A stretch of DNA of 64,000 bases from Halegenticoccus soli (GTDB lineage: Archaea; Halobacteriota; Halobacteria; Halobacteriales; Haloferacaceae), in the NCBI RefSeq assembly GCF_002844195.1, contig NZ_PEND01000004.1, positions 1 to 64,000 of the forward strand. Reading direction: 5' to 3'. Shown here piece after piece: positions 34,791-43,778 of this stretch. Below the pieces are notes generated by a model. The model saw only the letters and a program-made list of their open reading frames with translations, had not been told where the DNA came from and searched no databases. Every line of letters begins with the position of its first letter. Positions within the stretch are counted from its first letter, which is position 1. The position numbers were made by a program, and so were the translations under genes.

Positions 34791-35284
34791 ACGGGCTCCG
34801 CGAGCTGGGCCGATCGACGGCCAGCGCGGTGCTCGAACGCGTCGGACGCGGGATGAGCAAGGTCCAGGAGCGAAAGCCGCTCCCGCACGACGTGCTCGAG
34901 AGCGACGACGCCTACCTCGTCGTTTTCGACGCCCCCGGCGCGACGCGGGAGGACGTGCAGGTCAGATTCGTCGACAACGAGGTGCAGGTCCGAATCGACC
35001 GCTTTCGCGACTTCTACGAGGGGTTCGAGATGCGCTTTCCCGGCCGCGGCCTCTCGCTCGACGGCGCGGCGGAGCTCCCCGACGACGCCTCGGTCGAGGC
35101 GGGCGAGCCGAACGCGACGCTGACGAAGAACGGGGTGCTCCGCGTCCGGATCCCGAAGGACGACCGCGGACGAACCGTCGCTGTCGAGGAGGAGGAGGAG
35201 GCGGGCGAGGAAGGCGAAGCCGACGTCTCCGATATCTCCGAAGCCTCCGAAGCCTCCGAAGGCGACGAATCCGGCGAGGAGTAA
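34787..35284 (+). CDS. hsp20: Hsp20/alpha-crystallin family chaperone
   Basis: 165 residues. The alpha-crystallin domain spans about 35-125: AYLVVFDAPGATREDVQVRFVDNEVQVRID, and the closing LTKNGVLRVRIPK in place of the usual L-x-NGVL signature. The C-terminal 35 residues are a Glu/Ser/Ala tail with SEASEASEGDESGEE; the I-x-I oligomerisation motif is not obvious. The ATG is within the stop of the preceding zinc-ribbon gene. An ATP-independent holdase is expected. Confidence 0.92.
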   Translation: MNGLRELGRSTASAVLERVGRGMSKVQERKPLPHDVLESDDAYLVVFDAPGATREDVQVRFVDNEVQVRIDRFRDFYEGFEMRFPGRGLSLDGAAELPDDASVEAGEPNATLTKNGVLRVRIPKDDRGRTVAVEEEEEAGEEGEADVSDISEASEASEGDESGEE

Positions 35285-35318
35285 CCGACGAACGAAGGGC
35301 CGAACCGGATCGAATCGC

Positions 35319-36458
35319 CTAGTCGATCACCATCCCTTCCGCGATCTCGAACTCCTCCGAGCCGTCGAACCGGTTCGGATCGAACGCCGTCGGCAACGCT
35401 CCCTCCTCGCCGAGCATCGCCGCCGCGACGGCTTCTCCGATCGCCGGCGCTCGCATGAAGCCGTGCCCCTGCCAGCCGGCGGCGACGAAGACGCCCCGCT
35501 CCGCCCCCGGAGGCGCTCCCTCGGATCCGAGTTCGCCGAGGAGCGGATTTCCGTCCGGCGTCGCGGTGCAGAGTCCGGCCCAGGCCCGCTCGACGCGGAG
35601 ATCGTAGCCCGCCCGCTCGCGCAGCCCCGATCGGATGGCCTCGACGAACCAGCCGTCCGCGGTGCGGTCCCACGCGTCCGGATCGGCCTCGACCGGCTCC
35701 GTCCCGTCACCGGCCAGCAGACCCGTCGGGTGCGGCCGGAAGTAGATCCCCGCCGTGGCGTCGTAGCACATCGGGCCGTCGTACCGCGCGCCGCCGGTGA
35801 GCGCCTGCACGCGGTACGGCTTCAGCGGGACCGCGACCCCGGCGTCCGCGAGGACCCGCTTGGTGTGCGCGCCGGCCGCGACGAGCACCGCGTCGAACCG
35901 CTCTCTCTCCCCTCCGGCGGCGACTCCCGGCGGATCGAGCAGCACGTCCGCCGCCGCGCCCGTCTCGAACCTCGCGCCCGCGGCGGCCGCCCGGTCGGCC
36001 ATCATCGAGACGTAGTTCCCCGGGTCGGTCCAGCCGGCGTTCTCCGCGACCGCCGCCGCCTCCGCGCCGCCGGTCAGGGTCGGGAACCGCTCGCCGAGTT
36101 CGGCCGGCGACAGCGGCGAGACGTCCCGGCCGCGGCGCCGCATCCGCTCTGCGCTCTCTTCGATCGCGGCGGCCCGCTTCGCGTCGCCCTCGCGGGCCAG
36201 GAACACGTACGGGCACTCGACGAACTCGAAGTCCCCCTCGCCGGACAGCTCGCGGAAGCGTTCGAGCGCCCGCGCGCCGATCGCCGCGTCGACGTCCCCG
36301 GCGTAGGCGTCGTAGAGGACGCCGGCGGCCCGCCCGGAACTGCCGCTTCCGGGCTCGCCCCGGTCGTACACCGTCACGTCGGCCCCCGCGGCGGCGAGGT
36401 CGTGAGCGGCGGTGACGCCGACGGCTCCGGCGCCGACGACCGCGACGCGGTCCGTCAT
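35319..36458 (-). CDS. FAD-dependent oxidoreductase (DadA/sarcosine-oxidase family)
   Basis: 379 residues. The FAD-binding start VAVVGAGAVGVTAAHDLAAAGADVTVYDRG is a textbook GxGxxG fold. GSGSSGRAAGVLYD follows, and the C-terminal GLCTATPDGNPLLGELG and GVFVAAGWQGHGFMRAPAIGEAVA match the D-amino-acid/glycine/sarcosine oxidase branch. It would oxidise a secondary or primary amine. It overlaps the stop of the creatininase-like gene by four bases, so the two are translationally coupled, which may hint at a shared substrate pathway. Confidence 0.9.
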   Translation of the reverse strand: MTDRVAVVGAGAVGVTAAHDLAAAGADVTVYDRGEPGSGSSGRAAGVLYDAYAGDVDAAIGARALERFRELSGEGDFEFVECPYVFLAREGDAKRAAAIEESAERMRRRGRDVSPLSPAELGERFPTLTGGAEAAAVAENAGWTDPGNYVSMMADRAAAAGARFETGAAADVLLDPPGVAAGGERERFDAVLVAAGAHTKRVLADAGVAVPLKPYRVQALTGGARYDGPMCYDATAGIYFRPHPTGLLAGDGTEPVEADPDAWDRTADGWFVEAIRSGLRERAGYDLRVERAWAGLCTATPDGNPLLGELGSEGAPPGAERGVFVAAGWQGHGFMRAPAIGEAVAAAMLGEEGALPTAFDPNRFDGSEEFEIAEGMVID

Positions 36459-37228
36459 CGGTGGTCTCTCGGCAGCAGATCCTCGAACCGCTGGTCGGCG
36501 AGCCAGCCGACGAGCGCGTCCAGTTCCTCGCTCGCCCGGTCGAACAGCCGACGACCCGCCTCCGGGGACCCGTCGGTCGGCGTCCCGGTCGCGCCGCTCT
36601 CGCTGAAGTCGGCCGTGTCGAAGCCGACCTCCGCGCCGTGGACCCGCTTCCCCCAGACGGGGCTCGCGCCCGCCTCGGCGTCCGGGAGGGCGTCCTCGCG
36701 GACCAGTTGCGGGTTCACCGCGTACATCATACTCGTCTCCATGGCGTCAGCGTGGCCGATGCCCTCGACGCCGAACAGCTCCTCCGCGAGGTCCGAGAGC
36801 GCGCCCCACCAGCTCCACGGGGCGACGAACGCCGTCCCCGCCGCGCGGAGGCGGCGGGCGACCCGGCGGAGCGACTCGACGTTCCCGCCGTGACCGTTCA
36901 CGACGACGGCCTTCGAGACGCCGTGGCTCGCGACGCTCGCGAGCACGTCGGCCACGTAGGATTCGAAGGTCTCCGGCTCCGCCCAGAGCGTCCCGTCGAA
37001 CTGCCGGTGGTGATCGCTCACGCCGACGGGGATCGTCGGCAGGACGACGGCTTCGTCGCGGTCGACGTTGCGCGCCGCCGCCTCGGCCGTCATGAAGTCC
37101 GTTCCGAGCGGGAGCGCCGGCCCGTGCTGCTCGACCGCGCCGACCGGGAGCACCGCGACGGTGCTCCCGCCGTCGAATCGCTCCTTCGCGCTCGTTGTCG
37201 TGCGTTCGGCTAGCAGGTTTCGGCTCAT
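36455..37228 (-). CDS. Creatininase-family amidohydrolase (ArfB/MftE-like)
   Basis: 257 residues. Metal-binding motifs are LPVGAVEQHGPALPLGTDFMTAEAAA (Glu, His, Asp), NGHGGNVESLRRVARRL and GHADAMETSMM. In archaea family members include ArfB, which removes the formyl group from the GTP cyclohydrolase III product in riboflavin and F420 synthesis; elsewhere they are creatininases or mycofactocin peptidases. ArfB is the usual haloarchaeal annotation. Coupling to an amine oxidase leaves creatinine/creatine-type breakdown as an alternative. Confidence 0.85.
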   Translation of the reverse strand: MSRNLLAERTTTSAKERFDGGSTVAVLPVGAVEQHGPALPLGTDFMTAEAAARNVDRDEAVVLPTIPVGVSDHHRQFDGTLWAEPETFESYVADVLASVASHGVSKAVVVNGHGGNVESLRRVARRLRAAGTAFVAPWSWWGALSDLAEELFGVEGIGHADAMETSMMYAVNPQLVREDALPDAEAGASPVWGKRVHGAEVGFDTADFSESGATGTPTDGSPEAGRRLFDRASEELDALVGWLADQRFEDLLPRDHR

Positions 37229-37293
37229 ACCCGCCGGTCGAACGCCGAGAACTTAGCTGTGGCCGGCGCGGTAGTTCGTTCGGACCGCCCGCG

Positions 37294-38076
37294 CTAGCCG
37301 AGGAACTCTTCGACGCCCCGGGCGGGGTACCCGACGACGACGTCTGCGCCGGCTTCCTTGAGCGCCCTGACGCGGTCGCCCACTTCGGCCGGCGCGCCGA
37401 CGAGCGCGTAGTCGCGGGCCGCAGAGAGGAGCACCTCGCGGGCGCGACCGGTCGCGGACGAGTCCGCCGCCGCGCCGTCGGGCAGCGCGCGCGCGACCGG
37501 TCGGCGGCGCGAGACGTAGGCGCCCACCGCGTCGAGCACCGCGTCCTCGTCGTCCGTCAGCACCGTGGGGGCGTACACCGCGAGCTCGCCGTCGAAGCCG
37601 GCGGCCCGGAGCGCGCGGAAGCCGCGCTCGGTCGTGCGCGAGAGCAGCTCGTACTGCGTCCCGCCCGCCGCGAGCGCGACCCGCTCGACGCCCTCCGTGC
37701 CGACCCACGCGTCGGGGACCCGCTCTCTGGCCGCGCCGAGGCGCGGCGCGATGGCGCGCGAGCGCTCCCCGTCCGTGAGGTACGCGGGGTGACCCGCGAC
37801 GAGCACCTGGCCGACGCCCTCGGGCACCCAGTCGTAGAGCGAGTCGTCCCCGAGGGGGTCGAACCCGTCGGCGCGGACGGGCGTCGTGAGCCGGACGTCT
37901 ATCTCCCCGGCGAGCTCGCGGAGCGTCTCGGCGTCGGGGAGGCGTTCGTGCCCCTCGTAGTCGATGGCGACCGACCCGAGCGGCAGGTCGAGCGCCCGCC
38001 GCACGTCGCACTCCGCGGGCTTCAACGCGGCCGCGTCCAGCCCCGTCTTCGCCAGCGCGCGCTCACCGGTCAGCAT
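37294..38076 (-). CDS. Luciferase-like (F420-type barrel) family protein, haloarchaeal (DUF7388-type)
   Basis: 260 residues. No complete known domain, but several stretches recall the bacterial-luciferase/F420-dependent reductase fold: FRALRAAGFDGELAVYAPTVLTDDEDAVLDAVGAYVSRR, then YALVGAPAEVGDRVRALKEAGADVVVGYPARG, which is how Mer-like proteins end. The N-terminal half lacks the usual substrate loop. I recall this as a haloarchaea-only DUF (about DUF7388). The function is unknown; an F420- or flavin-binding role is inference. Confidence 0.6.
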   Translation of the reverse strand: MLTGERALAKTGLDAAALKPAECDVRRALDLPLGSVAIDYEGHERLPDAETLRELAGEIDVRLTTPVRADGFDPLGDDSLYDWVPEGVGQVLVAGHPAYLTDGERSRAIAPRLGAARERVPDAWVGTEGVERVALAAGGTQYELLSRTTERGFRALRAAGFDGELAVYAPTVLTDDEDAVLDAVGAYVSRRRPVARALPDGAAADSSATGRAREVLLSAARDYALVGAPAEVGDRVRALKEAGADVVVGYPARGVEEFLG

Positions 38077-38313
38077 CGGCCGTCACCTCGTTCGGTATCA
38101 CTGTCGAGAAGATCCTGTTCACCGTCGCGGAACGCGATCCATCGTCTGTGCGACCATGTGATCTCCCGTACCGCCGTCCGCAAAATAAGGTTGTCGTTGC
38201 GCCCAATACTCCGATCCGAGCGCCGATCGGCGATTGCCGCTTCGTCGCGGGCGCGCGGCGGCGGTTCGCCGCGGTCGCCAGCGGTGGTTCGCCGTAGGCC
38301 GCCGCCCGCCGCC

Positions 38314-38913
38314 TCACCGCGGCAGGTCGGCGTCGGGGTCGACCACCCGATCCACCTCGGGCGGCATCCGCCAGTCCGTCGTCAGTTCGAGCAGCTGGAC
38401 GAGCATCCGGGCCGTCGCGCCCCAGACGGTGTAGCCGTCGACGCGGAAGAAGTGCAGGCGGATGTCGCCGTAGTGCGGGTGGTCCCGGCGCTCCGACTCG
38501 TAGTTCCGTCGGTCGGTCAGGTCCGCGACCGACAGCACCGCGATCTCGGCCACCTCCCGCTCGTCGGGGGTGTACTCGCGGTCGGGGACGCGCGCGACGA
38601 ACGGCCGCACGGAGTAGTCCGTCACGGTTCGGATGTCGTCCAGTCGGCCGACGATCTCCGCCTCGTCCGGTCGCAGTCCGATCTCCTCCCGCGCCTCGCG
38701 GAGCGCGGTCGCTTCGAGATCGGAATCGCTCGGCTCGCGGCCGCCGCCGGGGAAGCTCATCTGGCCCGCGTGTTCGCCGAGGTGGTCCGCGCGCTTCGTG
38801 AACAGCACGTGCGGCTCCCCGCCCCGCTCCAGCACGGGCGCGATGACCGCTGCCCGGCGTCCGGCGTCCTCGACCGCCTTCGGCGCGTGGCGCCTCACCC
38901 CCGAGAGATCCAT
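38314..38913 (-). CDS. Nudix hydrolase, CoA pyrophosphatase type
   Basis: 199 residues. HVLFTKRADHLGEHAGQMSFPGGGREP is the UPF0035 motif that precedes the Nudix box in NudL/NUDT7-type CoA diphosphatases. It is followed by ATALREAREEIGL with the metal-binding REAREE. Such enzymes cut CoA and its derivatives into phosphopantetheine and 3',5'-ADP. The length is normal and the ATG at 38913 is the family start. Confidence 0.88.
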   Translation of the reverse strand: MDLSGVRRHAPKAVEDAGRRAAVIAPVLERGGEPHVLFTKRADHLGEHAGQMSFPGGGREPSDSDLEATALREAREEIGLRPDEAEIVGRLDDIRTVTDYSVRPFVARVPDREYTPDEREVAEIAVLSVADLTDRRNYESERRDHPHYGDIRLHFFRVDGYTVWGATARMLVQLLELTTDWRMPPEVDRVVDPDADLPR

Positions 38914-39251
38914 ATCCTTCCCTCTCGTTCTACGCTCTTATCTTGCCGGGCTTCGGTCGGTGATAGTGTTCGGCTAAGCAGTCACCCCGACGAATTCCAT
39001 CAGGGACCACCAGAAAGCCTTCGGACGGGTCGGCGAACCCCGGCGACGCAAGCACGTGAGCGACCGCCGGGAGCGACCGCGCGCAGCGAGCCGCGGGAGT
39101 CGACCCGCCCTTGCCCTTTCAATCCACCAGGACGACGGCTGAGCGACTCCACGGAACTGACGGCGGTAACGTCCGTCTCTGAACAGTGCCTCGATCGGTC
39201 GCCCACCCCTCGGCATTTCTAGCGCTCAGCTTTTTCGGTCGCGCAGCTCTT
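38914..39251. other. Intergenic region, possible dispersed haloarchaeal element
   Basis: No gene is supported. Read on the minus strand from about 39140 to 38977 the DNA translates, in two frames, to patterns I have met as spurious short proteins in other haloarchaeal genomes (for example RPKAFWWSLMEFVGVTA). This suggests a dispersed non-coding repeat or a decayed mobile sequence. No terminal inverted repeats were found. Confidence 0.25.
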
Positions 39252-39911
39252 TCAGCTCCCTTTCCGGTCGCTCAGCTCTTCCAGACCCTCTGGTTTCTCG
39301 CCCGATCCGTCGCGCCCGAGCGCGTCGTTCAGCCGCTCCCGCGCCGAGCCGACGTCCACCGGCGCCCACGCCTCCAGGTCGTAGCTCACGTCCAGCAGGC
39401 GGTCCATCCGCTCGTCGTCGCCCGCGGCGGCGGCGCGCGCCGCGTCGGCCAGGAGGCGCTCGCCGACCTGCCGCCCGAGCGCCTCCCGGTCGATCCGCCG
39501 GGGCTCCACGTCCATGATGTGCGGGAGGTCCTCGGCGTTCTCCGGGAGCGTCGGGAACGCGACCGGTCCGGGCGTCAACAGCGGTTCGTCCTCGGAGTCG
39601 CCTCGCTCGCCGCGTTCGTCCGCTCCGTCGTGTCCGTCCGCTTCGTCGCGTTCGCCCGTCCCGCCGCACTCGCGTCCGTCGTCGCCCTCCGACGCCCGAG
39701 TCCGCTCGTACTCGACGAGGTAGTACGCGTCGACGGCGTCTTCGATCGCCGCGGCCAGCGCCTCCGGGTCCGCGTCCGTCCCCCGCTTGAACGCGAGTTC
39801 GTCCAGCGCCCGCCGCAGCTCATCCCGCGTCAGCGCGCCGAACAGGTCGACGACGCCCGCGAGCTCGTCCCACGCGGCGGGGCTCGCGCCGGTCGGTTCG
39901 CCTCCGCCCAT
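39252..39911 (-). CDS. Conserved haloarchaeal protein (DUF7109-type)
   Basis: 219 residues, hydrophilic and mostly helical. The N-terminal domain (WDELAGVVDLFGALTRDELRRALDELAFKRG) and the C-terminal one (PHIMDVEPRRIDREALGRQVGERLLADAARAA) are separated by an acidic, His/Asp/Gly-rich linker (about residues 75-110). I recall it as a haloarchaea-only DUF. Its ATG directly follows the TAG of the upstream glycosyltransferase gene (TAGATG), indicating one message. Confidence 0.75.
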   Translation of the reverse strand: MGGGEPTGASPAAWDELAGVVDLFGALTRDELRRALDELAFKRGTDADPEALAAAIEDAVDAYYLVEYERTRASEGDDGRECGGTGERDEADGHDGADERGERGDSEDEPLLTPGPVAFPTLPENAEDLPHIMDVEPRRIDREALGRQVGERLLADAARAAAAGDDERMDRLLDVSYDLEAWAPVDVGSARERLNDALGRDGSGEKPEGLEELSDRKGS

Positions 39912-41006
39912 CTACCCGACCCCCTCGAGATCCTTCACGGCCGCCTCGTGCACCTCCGCGGACGTAACCGGCGCGTCCTTCCACGCCGGGAGGCGGCGAT
40001 CCGCCGACGGCTCGACGATCGACTCGGCGTACCGCTCGACCTGTTCGCGCTCGCCCGCGCGGTCGAAGTCGAGGCCGTTGAACGCCGCGTCCAGCGCGTA
40101 GCGTTCGACGAACTCCAGGGCCGTCTCCCGGTACCGGTCGGGCAGCGTCGCGTAGTCGGGCTCGACGCCGTGGTCCGCCGCCGCCCGCAGGACGGCGTCC
40201 CCGACCGCCCGGCTCATGTCGGACAGTCCGGTCGGGCCGCCCACCGCGCGGTGGTCGTGCTCGTACCTGCCGAGGTCGACCTGCGCGCTCCGCTCGAACC
40301 CCGCGGCGGCGAACGCGTCGCCGAGCGTGCCGACTTCCAGCCCCCACGACCGCTGGACGCGGAGGCGCTCCGCGAGCGCGCTCGTCGCGGCGAACTCGCC
40401 GGCCAGGGCGTAGCGGAACGACGCGAGGTAGTCGAGTACCGGGGCGTCGCACTCGTCCCGCAGCGCCCGGACGAGCGGCGCGTAGAAGAGCCGGAAGAGG
40501 CGACCGTAGAGGCGGCCGCTCTCGACCCGCGCGTAGTACCCCTTCGAGAAGGCGTACCCCTCGAGGAGCGGGAACAGCAGCCGCGGCACGTACGAACGGG
40601 TGTAGCTTCGGGCGTCCGCGTCGTGGACGACGACGAACTCCGAGTCGAGCGCCCGGCCGAGCGCCAGCCACACGTCGCGGCCCTTTCCTCGCCCGCCGTC
40701 GAGGCCGTGGGCGTCGAGGAGCGACTCCACCCGCGGACCGTCGCACCAGAGCACCTCGACCGGCAGGTCGTACCCGGCGAGCCAGTCGCGGAACGACCGG
40801 ACGCGGTCCGGCGGCGCGCGCAGGGGGACGATCACCCGCTCCGGGTCGACGCGCTCCAGTTCGGAGAGCGCGTGCTCCGCCGCGAGCGCCCCGTACTCCC
40901 GCTCCGTCATCGGCACGACGACGGCGGCGTCGTCGGTCGGCGCGGCGGGATGCGGGTCGCCGAGGTCGTGCAGCGTCGCGACCCGCTCCTGGACGTACTC
41001 CATCAT
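39912..41006 (-). CDS. Glucosyl-3-phosphoglycerate synthase-like glycosyltransferase
   Basis: 364 residues. TDDAAVVVPMTEREYGALAAEHAL, VIVPLRAPPDRVRSFRDWL and the metal motif VVHDADARSYTRSYVPRLLFPLLEGYAFSKGYYARV are arranged as in GpgS/MpgS-type enzymes, which make glucosyl- or mannosyl-3-phosphoglycerate. SWGLEVGTLGDAF and LGRYEHDHRAVGG are further matches. In salt-loving organisms such glycosides can be compatible solutes, but the substrate is not proven. Two adjacent ATGs are possible starts; the first is used. Confidence 0.82.
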   Translation of the reverse strand: MMEYVQERVATLHDLGDPHPAAPTDDAAVVVPMTEREYGALAAEHALSELERVDPERVIVPLRAPPDRVRSFRDWLAGYDLPVEVLWCDGPRVESLLDAHGLDGGRGKGRDVWLALGRALDSEFVVVHDADARSYTRSYVPRLLFPLLEGYAFSKGYYARVESGRLYGRLFRLFYAPLVRALRDECDAPVLDYLASFRYALAGEFAATSALAERLRVQRSWGLEVGTLGDAFAAAGFERSAQVDLGRYEHDHRAVGGPTGLSDMSRAVGDAVLRAAADHGVEPDYATLPDRYRETALEFVERYALDAAFNGLDFDRAGEREQVERYAESIVEPSADRRLPAWKDAPVTSAEVHEAAVKDLEGVG

Positions 41007-41095
41007 CGGCACCTCAGGACTCGCCTGGTAAAAACGAGCCGGTTGCGTCAGAACGGTCCGGCTCGATTTCGCGCCGTCGGCTGATCGGCTCACCC

Positions 41096-42253
41096 TCACG
41101 CCGGGAGCCGTCCGGCGCGCCCGAGACCGCACAGCGCGACGCCGACGACGCCGAGAACGCCCGCCATCCCGGCGAAGATCGCGTCGTACGCCACCCCCCG
41201 CGCGACGAGGGAGCCGACGGCGGTCGACCCCGCCGCCTGCGCCAGCATCATCCCGCCGCTGTAGACGGCGTACGCGCCGGCGCGGTTCTCGTCGGGGAAC
41301 GCGGCGAGCAGGAACGCGTCGACCGCCGGAAAGAGGCTGTGGACGAGGTAGCCGACGGCGGCCGTGACGACGAAGAGGGGGAGCAGACCGTCGGTCGCCG
41401 TCAGCAGGAACACGCCGCCGACGAACGTGAGGAGGGTGCCGAGGAGGTACGGGACGGACGGCAGCCGGTCGGCGAGTCGGCCGCTGAGGTAGAACGCGGG
41501 CACGCCGGCCGCGAAGACGACGGTCAGCATGTTCTTCGCGGCCGCGTCGGAGAGCCCCTTGTCGATCATGTACAGCTCGTAGAACGTGAAGAGGCCCTGC
41601 CAGACGAAGCCGACGAGTCCGAGGACCGCGACGCCGAAGGCGATGAGCCGCCACTCGGAGGCGGCCGCCCCGAACAGATCGCGGCCGCCGGCGCTCGCGC
41701 TCGGCAGGGCGGCCCGTCGGGCGGTCCGGTACAGCGCGACGGTGACGAGCGCGGCCGTGACGCCGATGAGGGCGAACGTCAGCCGCCAGTCGTAGACGAG
41801 CGTGAGCGTGACGAACGGCGCGGCGATCACCGCGGCGACCTGCGCTGCGGTGCCGTGGACGCCCATCACCCAGCCGACGCGCTCGGGGTAGAGTTCGCTC
41901 AGGAGGGGGTTGGCCGCGACGAAGTAGACGCCCGTCGCCAGCCCCATCAGGAACGCGCCGAGGGCGAGCGTGACGACGGACGTCGCGGCCGCGGTGAAAA
42001 GCGCCGACCCGGAGAGCACGACGCCCGTCCCGAGAACGACCCGGTGGCGCGGAACCTTCGTCAGCAGCCAGCCCGCCGGGACGCGCGGGAGCGCGCTGCC
42101 GACCCAGACCACGGTGGCGAGCAGGCCCGCCGTCGCCTCGTTGATGCTGAACTCCACCATCAGTTCCTTCAGGAGCGGCGCGAACACGACCCGGGCGAGG
42201 TTGACGAGCAGGACCAGAGAGCAGAGCGAGCCGAACAGCCGTCCGCGTGACAC
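41096..42253 (-). CDS. MFS transporter
   Basis: 385 residues with about 12 membrane helices. The major facilitator pattern is seen as VWVGSALPRVPAGWLLTKVPRHRVVLGTG (helix 2-3 loop) and YLSGRLADRLPSVPYLLGTLLTFVGG (helix 8-9 loop). FSINEATAGLLATVVWVGSALPR near the start is typical of nitrate/sugar/drug branches, and the substrate cannot be assigned. It lies upstream of the GpgS-like gene on the same strand, separated by 89 bases. Confidence 0.88.
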   Translation of the reverse strand: MSRGRLFGSLCSLVLLVNLARVVFAPLLKELMVEFSINEATAGLLATVVWVGSALPRVPAGWLLTKVPRHRVVLGTGVVLSGSALFTAAATSVVTLALGAFLMGLATGVYFVAANPLLSELYPERVGWVMGVHGTAAQVAAVIAAPFVTLTLVYDWRLTFALIGVTAALVTVALYRTARRAALPSASAGGRDLFGAAASEWRLIAFGVAVLGLVGFVWQGLFTFYELYMIDKGLSDAAAKNMLTVVFAAGVPAFYLSGRLADRLPSVPYLLGTLLTFVGGVFLLTATDGLLPLFVVTAAVGYLVHSLFPAVDAFLLAAFPDENRAGAYAVYSGGMMLAQAAGSTAVGSLVARGVAYDAIFAGMAGVLGVVGVALCGLGRAGRLPA

Positions 42254-42357
42254 GGCGCTCCTTTCGCGCGCGGCGGGTCAAGCGTTCCGGAATCGGCGCC
42301 CCCTTTCCGATTCTTTCGACCCTCCTGATTTTTGACCTGTCGCGTCGAACGACGGGT

Positions 42358-42525
42358 ATGCGATCGACCCGTAAGGGGCTCCGGGAGGGCGACCTGTACA
42401 AGGACACGTACGAGCGGCTGACCTGTTCAGACTGCGACGAGTCGCTGAAGAAGCGCAGCGACCCGGACGAGATCTACGCGGTCCGGACCTGCCCCGAGTG
42501 CGGGGCCGCGTGGAAGGAGCTCTGA
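42358..42525 (+). CDS. HVO_0758-like small zinc finger protein
   Basis: 55 residues: MRSTRKGLREGDLYKDTY, then RLTCSDCDESLKKR, a short linker and VRTCPECGAAWKEL. The sequence and length match the haloarchaeal family named after HVO_0758. Two CxxC pairs bind zinc. ATTTTTGA at about 42328-42335 is 26 bases upstream and fits a leaderless start. Role unknown; related one-domain zinc fingers in Haloferax affect biofilm and stress phenotypes. Confidence 0.85.
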   Translation: MRSTRKGLREGDLYKDTYERLTCSDCDESLKKRSDPDEIYAVRTCPECGAAWKEL

Positions 42526-42545
42526 CCGCCTCCGGGGCCGTCCGC

Positions 42546-43634
42546 TCACTCGAACACCGCGTCGAACGCCTTCGCGCCGAGCGGGTCGAACGTCCCCGCG
42601 GCGACGTTCTCGTCCACGTGCTCCCGCCGGCTCATCCCGACGAGCGCGCACGTCACGCCGGGGGCGCTCCGGGCGAAATTGATCGCCCGCTGTGCCGCCG
42701 TGTCGCCCCGGAGCTCAGCCGCGATCTCCTCGGGGAGCGACGCGGCGAGGTCGCCCTGGGCGATGCTGGCGCTCGCAAACACGGAGAGTCCCGCCTCGTG
42801 GGCGTATTCGAGCGCGCTCGCCGGCCCCTCGTCGGTCGGGTGGGCCGCGACGGTGAACGCGTCCGCCATGGCGACGTTGAACGGGAGCTGCACGGCTCGC
42901 AGGCCGACCTCCTCGTTTCCCGCCGCCTCCGCGGCCCGCCGGGCGCGCTCTACGACCTCGGGTAGCGACAGGTAGCTCGGGTGCTCCGGCGGGACGCGGA
43001 ACGCCTCCCACGTGGCGACGCCGTAGCCGCCGACGTCGCCCTCCGCGACGCGCTCTTCCAGCGCGGCGAACGCGGCTTCGAGCCGCTCGTACACCTCCTC
43101 TCTGCTCCGCGCGGCGAGCTGCGTCTCGGGGTTGTGGACGTAGTAGAGGTCGACCGTCTCGACGCCGAGGTTGTCGAGCGACCGGTCGAGCATCGCGTCG
43201 AGGAAGTCGGGGGCGATGCAGTGGCTCCCGCGGGCGAGGTCTGCGGGGTCGACGAGCCCCGTCTCGACGAACGCCTCCCGGATATAAGCGCTCGGATCGT
43301 CGGGGGGGCTCCCGTCGAAGGGGAGAAAGCCACCCTTCGTCGCCACTACGACCGACTCCCGGTCGGGGTCGGAGTCGCGCAGCGCCCGGCCGACGACGCG
43401 CTCGCTCCGCTGGCAGCGGTAGTTGATCGCGGTGTCGACGACGTTGATTCCGTTGTTCAGCGCGGCGACGAGCGCGTCGCGGTAGCGCTCGTCGGCCCCG
43501 TCGGTCGGCTCGCCGAGGTACGTGCCGACGCCGACGCTGGAGACGACGCCCGGACCGAACCGCCGGAAGTAGGTGCGGCCGAATCGATCGCCGAACCGGT
43601 TCCGATACCCCCACGTCCCGCTGTGGGTTGCCAT
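42546..43634 (-). CDS. Aldo/keto reductase
   Basis: 362 residues. The barrel shows GVGTYLGEPTDGADERYRDALVAALNNGINVVDTAINYRCQRSERVVGRAL, which carries the catalytic Asp and Tyr region, then VVVATKGGF with the Lys. VETVDLYYVHNPETQLA holds the His. LRAVQLPFNVAM and LALVGMSRREHVDENVAA-like GVTCALVGMSRREHVDEN is the NADPH-binding end. An insertion before the catalytic His makes it longer than a minimal member. NADPH-dependent carbonyl reduction is expected; the substrate is unknown. Confidence 0.9.
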   Translation of the reverse strand: MATHSGTWGYRNRFGDRFGRTYFRRFGPGVVSSVGVGTYLGEPTDGADERYRDALVAALNNGINVVDTAINYRCQRSERVVGRALRDSDPDRESVVVATKGGFLPFDGSPPDDPSAYIREAFVETGLVDPADLARGSHCIAPDFLDAMLDRSLDNLGVETVDLYYVHNPETQLAARSREEVYERLEAAFAALEERVAEGDVGGYGVATWEAFRVPPEHPSYLSLPEVVERARRAAEAAGNEEVGLRAVQLPFNVAMADAFTVAAHPTDEGPASALEYAHEAGLSVFASASIAQGDLAASLPEEIAAELRGDTAAQRAINFARSAPGVTCALVGMSRREHVDENVAAGTFDPLGAKAFDAVFE

Positions 43635-43778
43635 GCCCGAGCTACGGCGGGGCCGATCAAAAGGAGACGGGGTCGCTCATAGGGAGTGTCGGAGCCGGCC
43701 GGCGGTTTCGAAGCCCGTCCCTGGGTGATGTCTCTCGGTTCTTCGCCGAGGATCGCTGCACTCCTCCGAGACTCCCTA

